Shown one piece after another: positions 9,923-24,900 of a stretch of 64,000 nucleotides of DNA (its first letter is position 1; the number at the start of each line of letters is the position of its first letter). Both the position numbers and the translations under genes were made by a program. The stretch is from Asterias amurensis (taxonomy: Eukaryota; Echinodermata; Asteroidea; Forcipulatida; Asteriidae). Below the pieces are notes generated by a model. That model saw only the letters and a program-made list of their open reading frames with translations, searched no databases and was not told the origin of the DNA. The stretch covers positions 7,875,391-7,939,390 of the forward strand of contig NC_092657.1 in NCBI RefSeq assembly GCF_032118995.1, written 5' to 3'.

Positions 9923-12900
9923 GTAGGTCCTTAACCTTATCAATTTATTTTAGACGGAGAACACTTTTAAATAATTTTTATTTCTTTACAGTTACACAAA
10001 TCTTTTTGAATTTACAAAAATAAATAAACGCAGTGAATGAATACGTATCATCAACTGGACCGTGCGTCGATCTGGATCTGGATCTGGATCTGGCAATCAA
10101 TCTCTCAATGTAGGGATGTATAGATTGCATGTGTGTGGTGCTGGGGACTCTAATTATTATAATGAGCTCTACTTTTGATATTTAAGTTTTAACAGGTTTA
10201 AGTTGTGTGGGCTTTTTTGAATGTAGGCAGGTGAGCGCGAGGGAGGACAGCATTCCATTTTGCTGTAGTTTTCGGTAGGAACGGAGTGTTTGTAGCAATC
10301 TTTGTTTGCGGGTACTCATCTGATGATAGTTGCGATAACGTAACCCTCCTAACAACGGCTGCCAGGCCGGAGGGTTACAAGATCGGTTCGAGCATCAACG
10401 GTTAATCTGGTCCAACACGTACAATTTCAACAGCTAGTCACCAGATTTGCCCCATTGTTACCACTTTCAAAAATCATGACACAAATTCTAAGGGCATGAA
10501 CTTAATCCTCAATGTCTAATGAACAACTCAAAACACCATTGAGAAAATATTTTTGAAGAAAATGCATTATTTTGTTGTTGGGCTAAACCATTCTGTGAAA
10601 GGGGTGTTACAATTGTGCAGTGCAAGTGCGCGCAGTCCGTTTGCATTGCACGCCGTTCACTCATAATGGCGCGCACGCACTGCAGCACTGCAACATTGAA
10701 ACACCCCTTTTTGTCCTTTTTCTTCAAAAATATTTTCTCAATGGTGTTTTGAGTCTTCATTAGACATTGAGGATTAAGTTCGTGCCCTTAGAATCGTCGG
10801 GAGGAGGGTTACGTTATCGCAACTACTCTGATGAAGGATATTGATTTTGTTGAACGATTTTGTACTCCAGTCATTTTCTTTGGATTTTGATTTAGATGGT
10901 CAGAATTTTTTGCAGCTCTAATACTATGGACTTGTAAAGTAAGTAAGGATAGGCGTGCAGCCATTCTGGGCTCCTCGAGAGGTTTCCAGCCAAGATATGG
11001 GAAAAGTTTCCGTATGGCGCAACCACTTTTTCATTCGAAATAAAATAATATAGTATCTAATTTTCCTGATTGATATATATCCCTTTTTGTAAAAACGAGT
11101 GAAAAAGTGGTGGCGCCATACGGAAAGTTATCCCAGATATGATTGAGGAGACACTATCGGTCTTAGTGTATCTGTTTGAAACGAATCTTGCAGCTCTGCG
11201 TTGGGTTCCGACTGCCTCAAGTTGGATTATGTTTTTTGTGTGAAATGGATCCTAGATACTAGCACAATACTCCAGGCGTGGGAGGACTAATGTACAATGT
11301 ATTGTACGCTGCTTCCTTTACTTGTGGGGAACAACTGTGGAGATTTCTCTGTATGAGGCCTTAAATTTGGTTTCCCTTTGTAGCTACCTTGCCGTTGTGC
11401 TGTGCCCAAGTCAGGTTACTGTTTATATGTACCCCTAAATAGGTATCCATTAACGTTGTCCAAGTCACGACCGTAGAGAGAGTAGTTTGTTGTGAGTGGT
11501 GTCTTATTATGCGTTAAACATGTAATGCATACAATAGCATTTGAGACATTGACACCACATGACATCCATTCCAAGTTGGTATGGTAGATGTTTACAATAT
11601 TGGCAGATTATTGGCAATACCGGACACTTCGGAACCTCCCAAACTCGCCACCTGCAATCTCGCCACCTGGAAAACTCGACACCTGCCAAATTCGGCGCCA
11701 AGAATGTCGGCGCCATACAAACCTGGCACCGCCCTTTTTTTTTACTAACAAACTGGGCACCAAGAAATATCTTTCAAAGGGTATGTTCAGGCAGTGTACT
11801 AACTTAGACCCGAACCGGTTTAACTTTTACGAGGGGGTAGTCGTAAAATAAAAAACCCTTGCGTTAAGACAGCACAGAGTTAAACCCGATCCGGTTTATC
11901 TTCCGCTTTAAGAGTTCAAAGTAGACCCGACCCCATTGCTCTAACATCCGGTTTTATTAATCAGATTCACATACAGAGTTACTGAGTGCCCCGTGCCCTG
12001 GACGATCATCAGAACATATTATTGGATAAAAATGGCTCAATCGAACGCGGAAAACAGTTTTACCGCTGGGAGGATATGGTCACTTAAAACAAACATGAAC
12101 ACGACTCTAAAACAAACAATTAAACAAACAAAATATTGATACAAACCGCCGAGAAAACTCACCAAAATATTCATCCATATTCCATGAAACAGAACACGTT
12201 TTATTTTTGTGTTTTATACCACCGTTTCAGATTTAATCAATACTTTTGTACATCAATCGATTGGAAGTTGCGATCTCTCAAAAGCTGGTGCTGCGATTTT
12301 TATTCCGATTCGTTCATAAACACAACTACACACGTGCAAGTTACGTAAATACATGTACAAGTATTTTTCAGTATTTTCCCAACTTCCCAACAACGTGGTG
12401 ATTGCTGGCAAAGGGAATTTCTCCTACACACAGCCTCGCACCCACGGCAGTTCATTCTCCTAATTTGAAAGTACAGCATGCTAGTAACGGTGACGCCAAT
12501 AGAAAGGCACATCTACGGGATCGTTCATGGATAACTATGGGATATCAGAGATTGATCACTATGGGATGGCAGCGCTGTGCATGTGAGAAGCATTGAAAAA
12601 TAATATGCTCTTGCGCTGTGCTCGTACAGTATTTGCATGAAAAACAGTTTCAATTTTTTGTAGGACACTCAAACAAAAAACGCTTGGAAAATAAATATAA
12701 AATTCAGAATTTAATAAATCATGGGCGTGGTCCATTGTTAAACTGCATACACCGATCGAGAAGCCAACTCGGTAAGCTGCAAGAACGTAATATAAATACT
12801 TGGTGCTTTTCGACATCAGAGACAACAAAAACCGTATACAAGCACTCCGGGTCCCGGGCGTGTGCATTAAACCACACAATGCGTCATCCGTTGTGAGTTA

Positions 12901-15900
12901 AAATCGGATGTCATTCTGTCCATCCATGCAGTGTTAAAAGATAAACCCGAACTGGTTTAGACTTAGACCGCCCCGCTGGACAGTTTAAGTTTTGGGGTTT
13001 AAACCAGATCCTGTCTAACTTTTTTTGCATTCAGACGCACAAAAGTTGAACCCGAACCGGTCTAAGTTGAGTTAGACCAACTTTAGTACGGCGTGTGAAC
13101 GACGTCAAAGAACAGTGTCATGTGTTTGAAATAAAGTTACGACTAATTAAATGGGCCAAGGCTGAATCGGTCCATGTCGGTGAAATGCAGCACAATTTTA
13201 TGGCAATCCGCGCAAAGTGCAGTTAATGCAACGTTGCATCATTGTGCAACGTTGAGTAGCAGAATTGAGAAACGTTAACGAATTGCACTACTTCAAAGCT
13301 GCACTAACTATTCTGCAATTCTTGCATTCAAACACAACAGAGGAATTGAAAAAAAAGCGTTGTTGGAATAGTTACAATCATATTATAGTATCGTTATGTT
13401 CCTTACGCAACTTTCTATCAGTGCAAACCAAAAAGTTATTTGTGTTTTGCGCAAATGGCTTTTGAAAATCATTGCTCCAACCTCGCCATTCAAAACTGCT
13501 ACACAATTTTACTGTGTCAGATTGTTCCTTGCCAGTGCTGTTTTAATATATATACAAGTTTAAACACAACTATAATTTTAAAAATAACATTGTTTAAAGT
13601 TTAAAAAAATGACTACAATTTTTAATTATACTTAATATTTTTTAATGTTAAAATTGAATAGAATATTTATTAGGCCTGGGCGAATTATTCGAATATCCGG
13701 TTAATGGCAAATAGGTTTTCCTATCCGTAACCGCGAATGCCTTTTTTTTCTTAACCGGATATCCGCATAGGGCGCAAATACCTGTGTACAAACCGGATAA
13801 TTCTGTAATAACAACCGAGTAACCGGATATTCTTTAACTATCCGAATATCCGTGGACGTCGGGCGTCAACGGATATAAATGTTTCGTCTGAATCCTTATG
13901 AAACTTCTGTTAAGACAGCATAAAACAGTATAAATTAAGTATTTTACTATGCTCACCTCCGTGAAGAGTTAAAACAATGACATTTCTGACGTAATTTGTC
14001 CAAAGATTACACAAGTTTTCCTTCACGTAGAGTCAATCACGATCAAAAGAAAAAGCAAATCGCCATCTTTAAATTAGATCTGGTCATTTTTATGAATGAA
14101 CCGAGTGACACTGTCTTAAACTAATATCAATCCGCCCATAAGATCTCATTCACAAACGAACAGTGCCCTCTATTGGCAAAAAAAAAAAAAATTTTTAATA
14201 TATTTTTTTCAATAGCGCCCTCTCATGGCGAAAAAAATTATTCGAGTATCCGGTTAATTTCGGATAGTTGGCCAGCGGTATCCGAATAACAAAATTTCAC
14301 TATTCGCCCAGCACTAATATTTATAAACTTTATTGATGTTAAGTTTTTAAATGTATTGACGTGCCTGACCATTCATTAATTGCGCGAAACATAACGAGAT
14401 GGCGGGAAATTTGGAAGAGCCTAGTAAATAATAACTATTTTAGTAACTTTGCTCCTTGCCTTGGCTGAAGTAGTTTGGATAACACATTTTGTATGTAGAC
14501 GAGTATTTCATATTAAAGCAGGGATTCTAAGTAAATATAGTGACAACTTTGGCAAGAGTAGGCCGGTCTATGTCCAAATGGACCGTGGTTTGAAACTTAA
14601 GATCGGTATAAACGATGCCACAAAAACCCGGCTGCGTTGTCGCTGCTCCAAAACCTCCCCAGCATCTAGGTAGCAGTGGTCCACGAACGGAATTTTTCAC
14701 CCCGACATTGCTGGCAAGACAATGGGTCATGTGCCAAAGAAGATTGGAAACGTTATCTCTCGGGAGACGGTGGCACGAAGGGTACAGGGGTGTGTTGTTT
14801 TCACCGGGGAGATGATTTACGCCGGACAAGTTTGGTGTGGTGGACCCGAAATATTTTGGAGGTTGTGAGAGGGGGAGATGTGCAGGCGGGTCTCTAAGCC
14901 AAATTAATCCCGGCCTGTCCCACTGACATAACTGATTTAAAACAGTAGATTGCAACCTAATGTGAACAAGTAAAAAAGAATACAGTCATTATTTTGGAAA
15001 TAAATAACTACTAATAAGTAGGCCTAATTATTTAAATTGTGCAATCTCTGTTAAAAATGGCTACAAATTAAACATCATTGATATAAAATATGTACACTTT
15101 TGAAATCTGAGACTTAGAAAAATGTATAAAATTTGAGAGTTGGTAATATAAATAATAATATAGGACCTAGATAGAACAAAGCGCTGAACAATAAACAAGA
15201 ACAAAGCAAAGAAACAAGAAAAACAAAACAACAAAATATAAATGACAAGACTGAAAAAGTACGTTTGAGGTTTTTCTTGAAAATGGGAGTAGAAGATGAT
15301 TCCCTGATGAGTTTAGGTAGCTTGTTCCATTCCTTCGGCCCAGCTAAAGAAAAAGACTTGGAGCCGGCAGATCGAGAAGGCCTGTGCTCACAGAGAAGGG
15401 ATTAAATCTTCATTATAAATATAAATACAAAAAATAACTAATCACTGTCCAGAAATAATTTTATATGAAGAAATGTATTACAATTAAAAACTCAATTTAA
15501 ATACAGAATATAATTATGAAGCTTTAAAAAATTAATAAACAAACCTTTAAAAACAACGCTATTCTCACGTGTAGTATTAGCTCCACCCCCAGACACCACT
15601 CCTCCTCCACCCAACCCCATCCCCAACCAGCCCAACTATCCTAAAACAACAACAAAGATGTTTTATTTTACCCTCAGACCATAAGCTGATAAGACATTGA
15701 CAGTATTTCACCTCGTTTTCAACCTAGCTTCAACTTTTCTACTTACAACGGAAGTTGCATTATTGCGCTACTTGTTTCACAATAATGCAACGTTGCAACG
15801 TTGCATTATCTGCATTTTGCGTGGACTGATGGTAAGGTATTGGGCTTTGGTTAGAGTTTTTAGTGGATTTTTGCTTTTCGAAAATGATTTGCCGAAAGGC

Positions 15901-18900
15901 CCTGGCCCAAGCTTTTGGTCGCGATTGCTGCGTGCTACTTTTTTTCGGAGTAAAGTGTTTGCACCTCAGGGGTATTTCAATTATGTTTTAATAAACTGTA
16001 ATCATGGTTTAATAAACTGCAGTTTATAAAACGATGCTTTCTTTCCATTTGAAAGTTGGAGAATAGTCTCACTGTAAAATAGCTTAGCTAGCCAGTTAGC
16101 TAGGTAAGCAAAGATCGACGTCTCATGTTTTTTTAATATCTCCAATCGATTTTAAACAAATTGCTGTTTTCTCCTTTATTAAAACCTCCAGGAATATATT
16201 TGTCCATCACATGTTTTTGCCCAGTGGAAATAATTTATGGCAATGTCTTTCATTGATGTTTTTTTTTTTAAAGATTGATTAGGGTTACAAATTCCCTTTG
16301 ACCTGTGTCATCATAATTTTTAAGAGCCTCTGCCTGTAAGAATGTATGTACCAAATTAGGGGGGGGGGGTGTCATTCGTGGTTCTCAGATCTTCTTCCAA
16401 AAAATTTGAGTGATACGTCATCATACCAAACAAATAAATCAAAATATTTGTTTGCTTTCGGTTTTGGAGTTGTCAACGTTTTGGCCAAAAAGCCCTTGTG
16501 AAACAAAAAGTACATTCCATGTAAATACAAAAATATGCGCCAAGCTTGTCCCAACAAAAGTAAAACATTTGTTTAAATTGTTTAAACCTCCAGTTGGACT
16601 TAAAACAAAAGTAAAAAAAATAATTGGGATCTCGTTGGGGCGTCATGTTACGCGGACCTGAACCTTTGACGAACAGTCCCCTCGTGCCATTTTCAAGGCC
16701 TCATAACTCAATGCGCCTAAAGATCCCATAAATTAAACAAGCTCACATGAAAGAGCTTGCATCCCTAAAACAAATAAAAGAGGTGCAAGGGTGTCTGTGT
16801 GCCAAGATGGTATACACTTCTAATTTGGAATTCATCAAATCCACACCAATCCTGCCATCCTGGAGGAGGATATATGCTGTACGCTAACCTGACTCTGTAT
16901 TATACCTACACTGGTATGTTTAAAGTTTTCTTCAAAAACCCAAACTATATTTAAACAGCTGTGATACTTCACATTGCAGTTTTTAAATGAAGTAGTAGGA
17001 AACAAACTTCCAGTGAATTGTTGATATTCTCAGTAGTTGGCACTATTTCTAGTTTCACAAAATTAATAATGTACATTTGAAAAAATACTGAATTTGAATA
17101 GTGACCTGATAATGTATGCATTGTAACTACAGGTATAAGTGCCTCCAAGATCGACTGAAACGTATAGAAGATGAGGAAGGAGGATTAGATGAATTCACCA
17201 CAGGCTACAAATATTATGGCTTACATCAAACTACAGAGGGCGGTATTGTATGCAGAGAGTGGGCTCCATCTGCAGAAGCTGTTTATCTGAGAGGAGATTT
17301 TAGTGAGTTTAATGTACATCATGTATGTGTTGTAATTTTGATTAAATTGTTATTACTATTGTTATTATTATTGGTATGCTGCTGTTAACAGACTGCCTCC
17401 GGCTCGGTCCGTTAGCAGTGACCAGCCACCAACCCGGCCATTACCACGCAGTGAAGACGGGGGCCTTGCACTGTTTACATTGGGCACATGCAAGCCTAGT
17501 GCTGCATTTCATTTCATTTCATTTCATTTATTAATTTCACAGGTAAACATGCTAAGTACAGAAAATAAGAATGGTAAAGAAGTATACATACAGACAGGAG
17601 AGAGAAAAAGCAAAAAAGTAGCACCCCTGATGGATTTAGAAAAAGTAAACTAAATTACTATCGAGTTAATCTCCTGATGCCACAATTTAAGAAGAGTCAA
17701 TATAAAGGACATTAGATGAACATTAATAAAACATGGCTTACACTTTAAGAATATATAACTATATGGAATTAAAACTATAAAAGCACATAATGGGCATTAA
17801 CAAAATACAAATTGGGTAAAAGAAAGATACATTACCTGACACATAAAGATACATAAAGAAAGATGCATTGCATACATTACATGTACCTAATGCAATTACT
17901 GATGATCATAATAGCTGATATATAAATCTTTTTGATTCTATGCACAATTTTACAACATAATGTTTATTAATGGGGTTGCTTTGCTGACTCTATCTTCAAT
18001 ATAGTTGTTGTATTACAAAGCATCTTTTTGTAACTTGCTGATTTTAGATGAATGGCGCAGTAAAGAGCATGCTTTTCAGAGTATTGGATATGGAAAATGG
18101 GAGATAACTTTGCCTCCAAATGCTGATGGATCTTGTCCAATTGCTCATAAAACAATCATCAAGGTACTGTACATCAATATTGTGTTCATGTAATAAGTAC
18201 ATGTATTCATTAAATTTATTGACTTTTGGGGTTGAACAAAGAATTGACTAGAGTGGTATTCGAACCAACGACCTCTGGACTAACGTGCCGGCGCTCTGCC
18301 AACTGAGCTGTCTAGCCCTATATTGGCGGTGTCCCTATTTTGTCAATATTTTTATTAATAAATTTATTGTTACAAAAATTCTGCCTTTTCATTGGTTTAG
18401 AGCGTGAAATGAGATGTTTTATTTTTACTAGAAACCTGACGGCCGTGTGACAGTCTAGTCGTTTGTCATGTAATAGTTAACTATAACATGGTGTGCGCAG
18501 TCCCCTAACACAACCTGTGAGGAAAGCTGGTTGTGTTAGTCACTCTTGAGAAGTAGTGTCTGTGAGGAAAGATGGTTGTGTTAGTCACTCTTGAGAAGTA
18601 GTGTCTGTGAGGAAAGATGGTTGTGTTAGTCACTCTTGAGAAGTAGTGACTTTGAGGAAAGCTGGTTGTATTTTTCACTCTTGAGAAGTAGTGACTTTGA
18701 GGAAAGCTGGTTGTGTTTGTCACTCTTGAGAAGCAGTGACTTTGAGGAAAGCTGGTTGTGTTTGTCACTCTTGAGAAGCAGTGACTTTGAGGAAAGCTGG
18801 TTGTGTTTGTCACTCTTGAGAAGCAGTGTCTGAGAGGAAAGCTGGTTGTGTTAGTCACTCTTGAGAAGTAGTGTCTGTGAGGAAAGCTGGTTGTGTTAGT

Positions 18901-21900
18901 CACTCTTGAGAAGTAGTGACTTTGAGGAAAGCTGGTTGTGTTAGTCACTCTTGAGAAGTAGTGTCTGTGAGGAAAGCTGGTTGTGTTTTTCACTCTTGAG
19001 AAGCAGTGACTTTGAGGAAAGCGGGTTGTGTTTGTCACTCTTGAGAAGCAGTGTCTGAGAGGAAAGCTGGATGTGTTAGTCACTCTTAAAGACACTAGAC
19101 ACTAGTGGTAACTGTCAAGAACCAGTCTTCACACTTAGTGTATCTCAACAAATGCATAAAAAAAAACTTAGATCAATTGGTCATCAAAGTTGCGAGATAG
19201 TAATGAAAGAATAAACACCCTCGTGTCGCAGGAAGTTGTGTGCTTTCAGATGCTCGATTTCAAGACCTCAAAATCTAATTTTGAGGTGTCAAAATCAAAT
19301 AGGTGGAAATTTACCTCATTCTCGAAAACTTTGTTACTTTAGAGGGAGCCATTTCTCACAGTGTTTTATACTACCAACAGATCTCAATTACCCATTACCA
19401 AGAAAGTTTTTATGCTTAAATTTATTTTGAGTAATTGCCAATAGTGTCCATTGCATTTAAGAAGTACATAGTTTTGTTTTATTTTGTAATGTTAATCGCC
19501 TCCTTTTAAAATAGAGTCTACCCAAACTGCAATTGCAACTGATTGCATGCACAATAACTCTTCCTGTTGTGTTTAAAGACACGGGGCACTTTTAGGTAAT
19601 TGTCATTGTGAGAGTCATTTGCCATGCAATAAAACTATAACATGGTTCCTGGACGTCTTTTTACCCACCTCGAACCCAATCAGTTGTTCATCTGTGTATC
19701 TGAAATGTCCTGTGTTTCATGTAACCAATCCTATAATACCAACGGTTAGAATGTAATCATCTGCTCTTTGTTTCAAACAGCTACAGATTCAGACCAAGTC
19801 TGGTGAACTGGTTGAGCGACTCTCGCCATGGTCAACCTACGCTGTACAGTGTCAGGAGACAATGTTGTTTCAGAGTGTGTGGTGGAATCCCCCTGAAGAT
19901 CAACAGTACAAAGCCAAACATCCAAAACCAAAACCTGCTCAAGGTAAAAGTCAAACTTCATAAATCTGACCAAGTTACTTGCAGTGTTTTAGAACTCATA
20001 CTCAGTCAAAACTGGAATACTGTTTGAGTACCATTTTGATGGTAACAGGTATTCGGCTAGCAGAAACCTCAAAGTGAATACTCCATACTCTGTGCTCCAA
20101 GTCATGTACTGGATATTGGTCTGAAAATATACTTGAATTCCACTTTAAGAAACTCATATTGAGCTTGTTGTGTCTTGATTGAGAACCTTTCATAAATGTA
20201 ATGTAACATTGGTTCCTGACTAAGCACACATTGCCCAAAACAACATGGCTGCAATAGACTCAACATGTAGTCCCTTGCAAATTGTGTGTAACGGGACAGG
20301 TCAGCATTGCCTGTTAATGACAGGGACAGGTCAGCATTGCCTGTTAATGACAGGGACAGGTCAGCATTGCCTGTTAATGACAGGGACAGGTCAGCATTGC
20401 CTGTTAATGACAGGGACAGGTCAGCATTGCCTGTTAATGACAGGGACAGGTCAGCATTGCCTGTTAATGACAGGGACAGGTCAGCATTGCCTGTTAATGA
20501 CAGGGACAGGTCAGCATTGCCTGTTAATGACAGGGACAGGTCAGCATTGCCTGTTAATGACAGGGACAGGTCAGCATTGCCTGTTAATGACAGGGACAGG
20601 TCAGCATTGCCTGTTAATGACAGGGACAGGTCAGCATTGCCTGTTAATGACAGGGACAGGTCAGCATTGCCTGTTAATGACAGGGACAGGTCAGCATTGC
20701 CTGTTAATGACAGGGACAGGTCAGCATTGCCTGTTAATGACAGGGATAGGTCAGCATTGCCTGTTAATGACAGGGACAGGTCAGCATTGCCTGTTAATGA
20801 CAGGGACAGGTCAGCATTGCCTGTTAATGACAGGGTTGATGGCTGGTTGCTATGGACAGAGCCGAAGGTGAGGTCCAATACGCCTCTCTTAATATTCATG
20901 CATGCACTTTAATTCATACCCAAAATGAGGCCAAAGGTGCTTGTCAACCACCTCTTTCGGTTGCTGTGCCTATGACCTCGTTTTGGGCTAGAATTGTGAC
21001 GTACTTATGCTTAAATATTAAGAGAAGGGTCTTTCCACCAAATTGAGGAACAAAGTGTGACATAGATGTCAAAATTTCATGTTTATTTGAATTTGAAGTC
21101 AGATTCACATTTGAATAGCTGATTGTTTATACTTCACATAAAAAGTACCTTTTAAGTGTTAACATTTGTGGACAAACTATTACAAGGGTTCGAATCAAGT
21201 GAAGAGTACAAGGTTGTGGAGGTAACATAGGAAACCATTTTTATTTCAATTGAAGCTATCAGAGCACATAGACAATTAATTTTATGTAAAAATTGTTATG
21301 AAGTGCTTGAAATTTGGTAATCCATAAAACAATAATAGTTAAATAAAATATTGAGACCTTGTAACTTCCAAATTCCTATCGTCGTTGGTTACACGTGTGG
21401 TCTTTTTAAGTCTTGCTCCAACAAAGTTAAAAATAAAGTTTATATACATCATAAACATATTCCATTTCCCTGTTTGTAAACATAATTGATTAATTTTCAC
21501 ATCACACTCAATCCATATTGACATAGAAGTTACCAGCAGATTAATGAGTATACTTGACTGACTGACAACATCAACACTTAATAAAGAAGTTGTGTTTAAA
21601 AAGTGAAAGCTACACAGGAACTCTTACAAGTTTTCTATTCAAGACTAGCATTGTTCTTAATAAATATATTTTTGTATTGAAGTCGGTTGTGCATACTATT
21701 TATCTGTTTTGTAACGCATCTGCCAACACAATATACCAGTTTTAATATGTGACCGTTAATAAGAATTTCCAGATTGTTGGTGTAATAATAACTCGCGCGG
21801 CACCCGCTTCGCGCGGCACCCCGCTAGGATATAAAAATCCTTTACACAAATATTTCGAAATGTGGGTGAGGGTGTTATACGCCTCTCTCAATATTTATGC

Positions 21901-24900
21901 ATGGCGTCATAATTCTAGTCCAAAATGAAGCTATTTCGCACGTCCACCACTACTTGCAGTGGCTGTACCCACCTTGTTTTGGGTTAGACGACGTACCTTA
22001 TGCATCTAGAAACTATAAGGCTCCCCCGTGATCCTTATAGGGGTCTAATATGTTGGGCCTCCCTAACGTTACACGTTTTTCAAATCAGCGTTGATAGGTG
22101 AAACTGACCGTTAGCCAGCAATAACTAAAGTTTCTTCTGTACTACACTACCAAAACTTTCTCCACACACTCAATATACATTCATAATGCTTGCATTTCCT
22201 TTTTAAAAAACATCGTCAAAAGTGACATTTTTACGTCCCACGATACATAGCGTTGCTACAGCGCTATAAGTAAAGCGAGTTTTGGGAACATGCTGTGTGC
22301 CACAAATCTAATTTATCTACTGTTTTTTTTTTTCGGGGGGGGGGGGGGGGGCGGGGGCGGTAAGAGCGTAGGCCTCTTTTTAGTTTATTCTCATCTGAAT
22401 TGGTCTTGTAAACTTTCTGGTCAATAGGCTGCATGTATAACGGGAGCACTTAACGTGAACGTCAAAAAAGTGTTTTGCAGGCAGAGATGCCAAGTCCAGA
22501 GGCTAGCTATGTGTGAGATTTTTCAAAGCTCAACCCCCATCCCCCCGGAAAAAAAATTGCCAGTTTAAGAAGGCCTTTTTAAATCGCCACCCAACCTTTT
22601 TTTTTTTTTTTTTTTTTTTTTTATAAATAAATAAAACAATGTGAAATTTAATTGTGGACAAAAAGTGTTTCAAAATGCATCAAAAGCCTCCTCAGAATAA
22701 TTAAAACTCACTTGAGGTACACAGGAGATGTTGATGGTTAATGTGGAGGTTCGATTGTGTCAGATTATATCCTTCCAAACTTGAACAAAATAGACTAAAA
22801 ATGATGTCCAAAATCAACCGCTCACTTCTTCTGCCTGTTGTGTCTTCGCTAGTGGAGCGCATTTCAACGAATTTGCTAAAAGAGTCGGAACAAACTTGTG
22901 CGCAATAAGCGTTTTGCGCTCTGCCGAATTTGAGCTGAACCTACTGGATGAGCAAAAGCGTGCGCAATCTGCAAATTTGCGCTCTGTTTGTACAAATTTT
23001 GTACAAAAAATGTTGTTAATTTTTTTTCCCGATCTCGCCCCAATAATGTGCATGTGAGCGTGAGACAGAGCCCAAATGCGTGAGTCTCACGCCTAATGCA
23101 TGAGACTTGGCAGGTCTGGTTTTGTTTTATTGTCACTTTGGGCTTATTGCATCTCGCGAAATTTGAACGACAAACAACACAATTTCTGACCGCGTTCATG
23201 TTCACGCTGCTCTAGGAACAAACCTCCATACATCCCATATCTCTGGAACCCTATATCGTACAAACTAAATAAAAACGATAAACTCGTCCCCACTCCTTAA
23301 TTTTCTGTAACTTATTTCACTTTCAGAAAGCATGTCAAGTCATGTTTAGGGTTTGTTACGTCCAGTTTGTGTCAATAGACAAACTCCTAAAAATGTACCC
23401 CATTCAGCCGCATGAGGTCTCTTTTGTTAATATTATCTCCATCAGTAACCAGCCCGACGGGTCGATGGCTAAATTAGGCTTCAAAATGGATTTGGCAAAA
23501 TGTACATTCTGAGACCTGACCGACACACTGCTCTAACCAATTTTGTGAATGGACTTATTCAAAAGGAAACTTAATGTCGTGTTGCTTAACAACTTTGACC
23601 AAATGCAAAGCAAAGTTCTTTTTTTACAGCTTCAAAACAGCCTTTGACGTACGTGTATAAGTTTCGCCATAGAGTAAGGAATGGTTTCACAATTCTACCT
23701 CCATGGTTAAACTCTGAAACTGCAACATTATACCTCCATTAACAGACCGTATTCTAAAACGGTATTCATGTACCCATTTGAGTTTACTGGCAAAAGGTCC
23801 AAGGTCGCCACCCACTTTCAACCTAAAGTGGTCCCACGGCGACCTTCTTCACCAAGCAACAGGTGGCCTGTCTCAAACCAGACAACACACCACTCACAAT
23901 ACACTGACCAGAATGGCTCTTTGTGTAAGGCGCCCCCCCCCACCCCCAAAATGTTATTAATTGTAAAGTTCCCTTAGACACCTTCCAACCTATAGCCGGC
24001 CCTACCCAATGTTTCCAAATTATTAAGCTTCCGTTTGATCCCATCCTTGTTCATCATGATAATTGTCATGCCGATTGGAAGTGAATGCTTTTTTATAAAT
24101 ATTCTCCATTTAATCTTTTCAACAAATGAGTCACCCGCAGAAGGATTTCTAGGAAGTCTGATAACAACGTCGACCAGTGGTTGACAAATGGTCGCCTGCG
24201 AAACATCAATCTACGGTACTTCATCCATTCAATGCAAATTCGGTCAAATTCGTGAGATTGGTTTCGGTTTTGTCCTGGCACCCAGCCTCTTCGACTCTTT
24301 CGACCCTGCGCGGCAATGAATGAACCAATCCGGAGAACCATGCTTAGTACAACACGAAAGTAACCTGACCAAAAAGGGCGGATCGAATGGCGGGTGGGCG
24401 GGCAAGGGGCAATGAATGAACCAATCCGGAGCACCATCTGCGAAACACTGTCCAATGAGTCGCCTGTAAGAAAGATTTCTAGGAAGTCTGGTAACAACAT
24501 CGACCAGTGGTTGACGCATGGTCGCCGCCCAAACTTCCTCCAATCACATGACTTGTAAGTGCGAGTTTGGATCTGGGTTTTGCAGACTTGCAACCAGACG
24601 TCTGAAACCACACAAATGTATTGAATTCCACACAAACAACCGTGTTGGATTCCACAAGGATGCCATACCACTGGACCTTCTAATTTTCAATCCAAGATGT
24701 CGCAGGTTATGCTTTTAATAGTATAGATAATACAGCATTTATAAAGCGCACTAAATCTGTGGAACATTCAAAGGCGCTGGTCAAAGAACAAGAAGAAAAC
24801 TTCACTCAATATCTGCAAAGGCTAATCTGAAGAGATGGGTTTTGAGAGAATGTTGGAATCGAGAGATGTCATGTGTGTCCTTGAGATGTTGAGGCAGAGA

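Larger units (their letters stand above)
13201..15831. mobile_element. Candidate 2.6 kb inverted-repeat element (GBE1 intron 1)
   Basis: A segment at 13201-13245 (containing GCAGTTAATGCAACGTTGCA) has an imperfect inverted partner of about 45 bases at 15782-15831. Between them lie a hAT-like MITE and a LINE fragment. Whether the two repeats are ends of one element or two dispersed hairpins is not settled. Confidence 0.4.

Noticed and set aside
14449..14955. A 142-codon minus frame in GBE1 intron 1
   Set aside because: No recognisable motif, no codon pattern and no partner exons; it lies between transposon fragments.
18240..18320. A possible genuine tRNA gene
   Set aside because: Box A and box B are present, but the acceptor stem is poor, and the same head with the same non-tRNA tail recurs at two other sites, so it is a SINE.
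18505..19095. 196-codon minus frame with repeated [10 protein letters not shown]
   Set aside because: 45-bp minisatellite artefact; the period is a multiple of three.
20102..20912. Long frames with [10 protein letters not shown], GQHCLLMTG- and [14 protein letters not shown] repeats
   Set aside because: They are the 30-bp array read in different frames and strands, with no conserved flanking domain.
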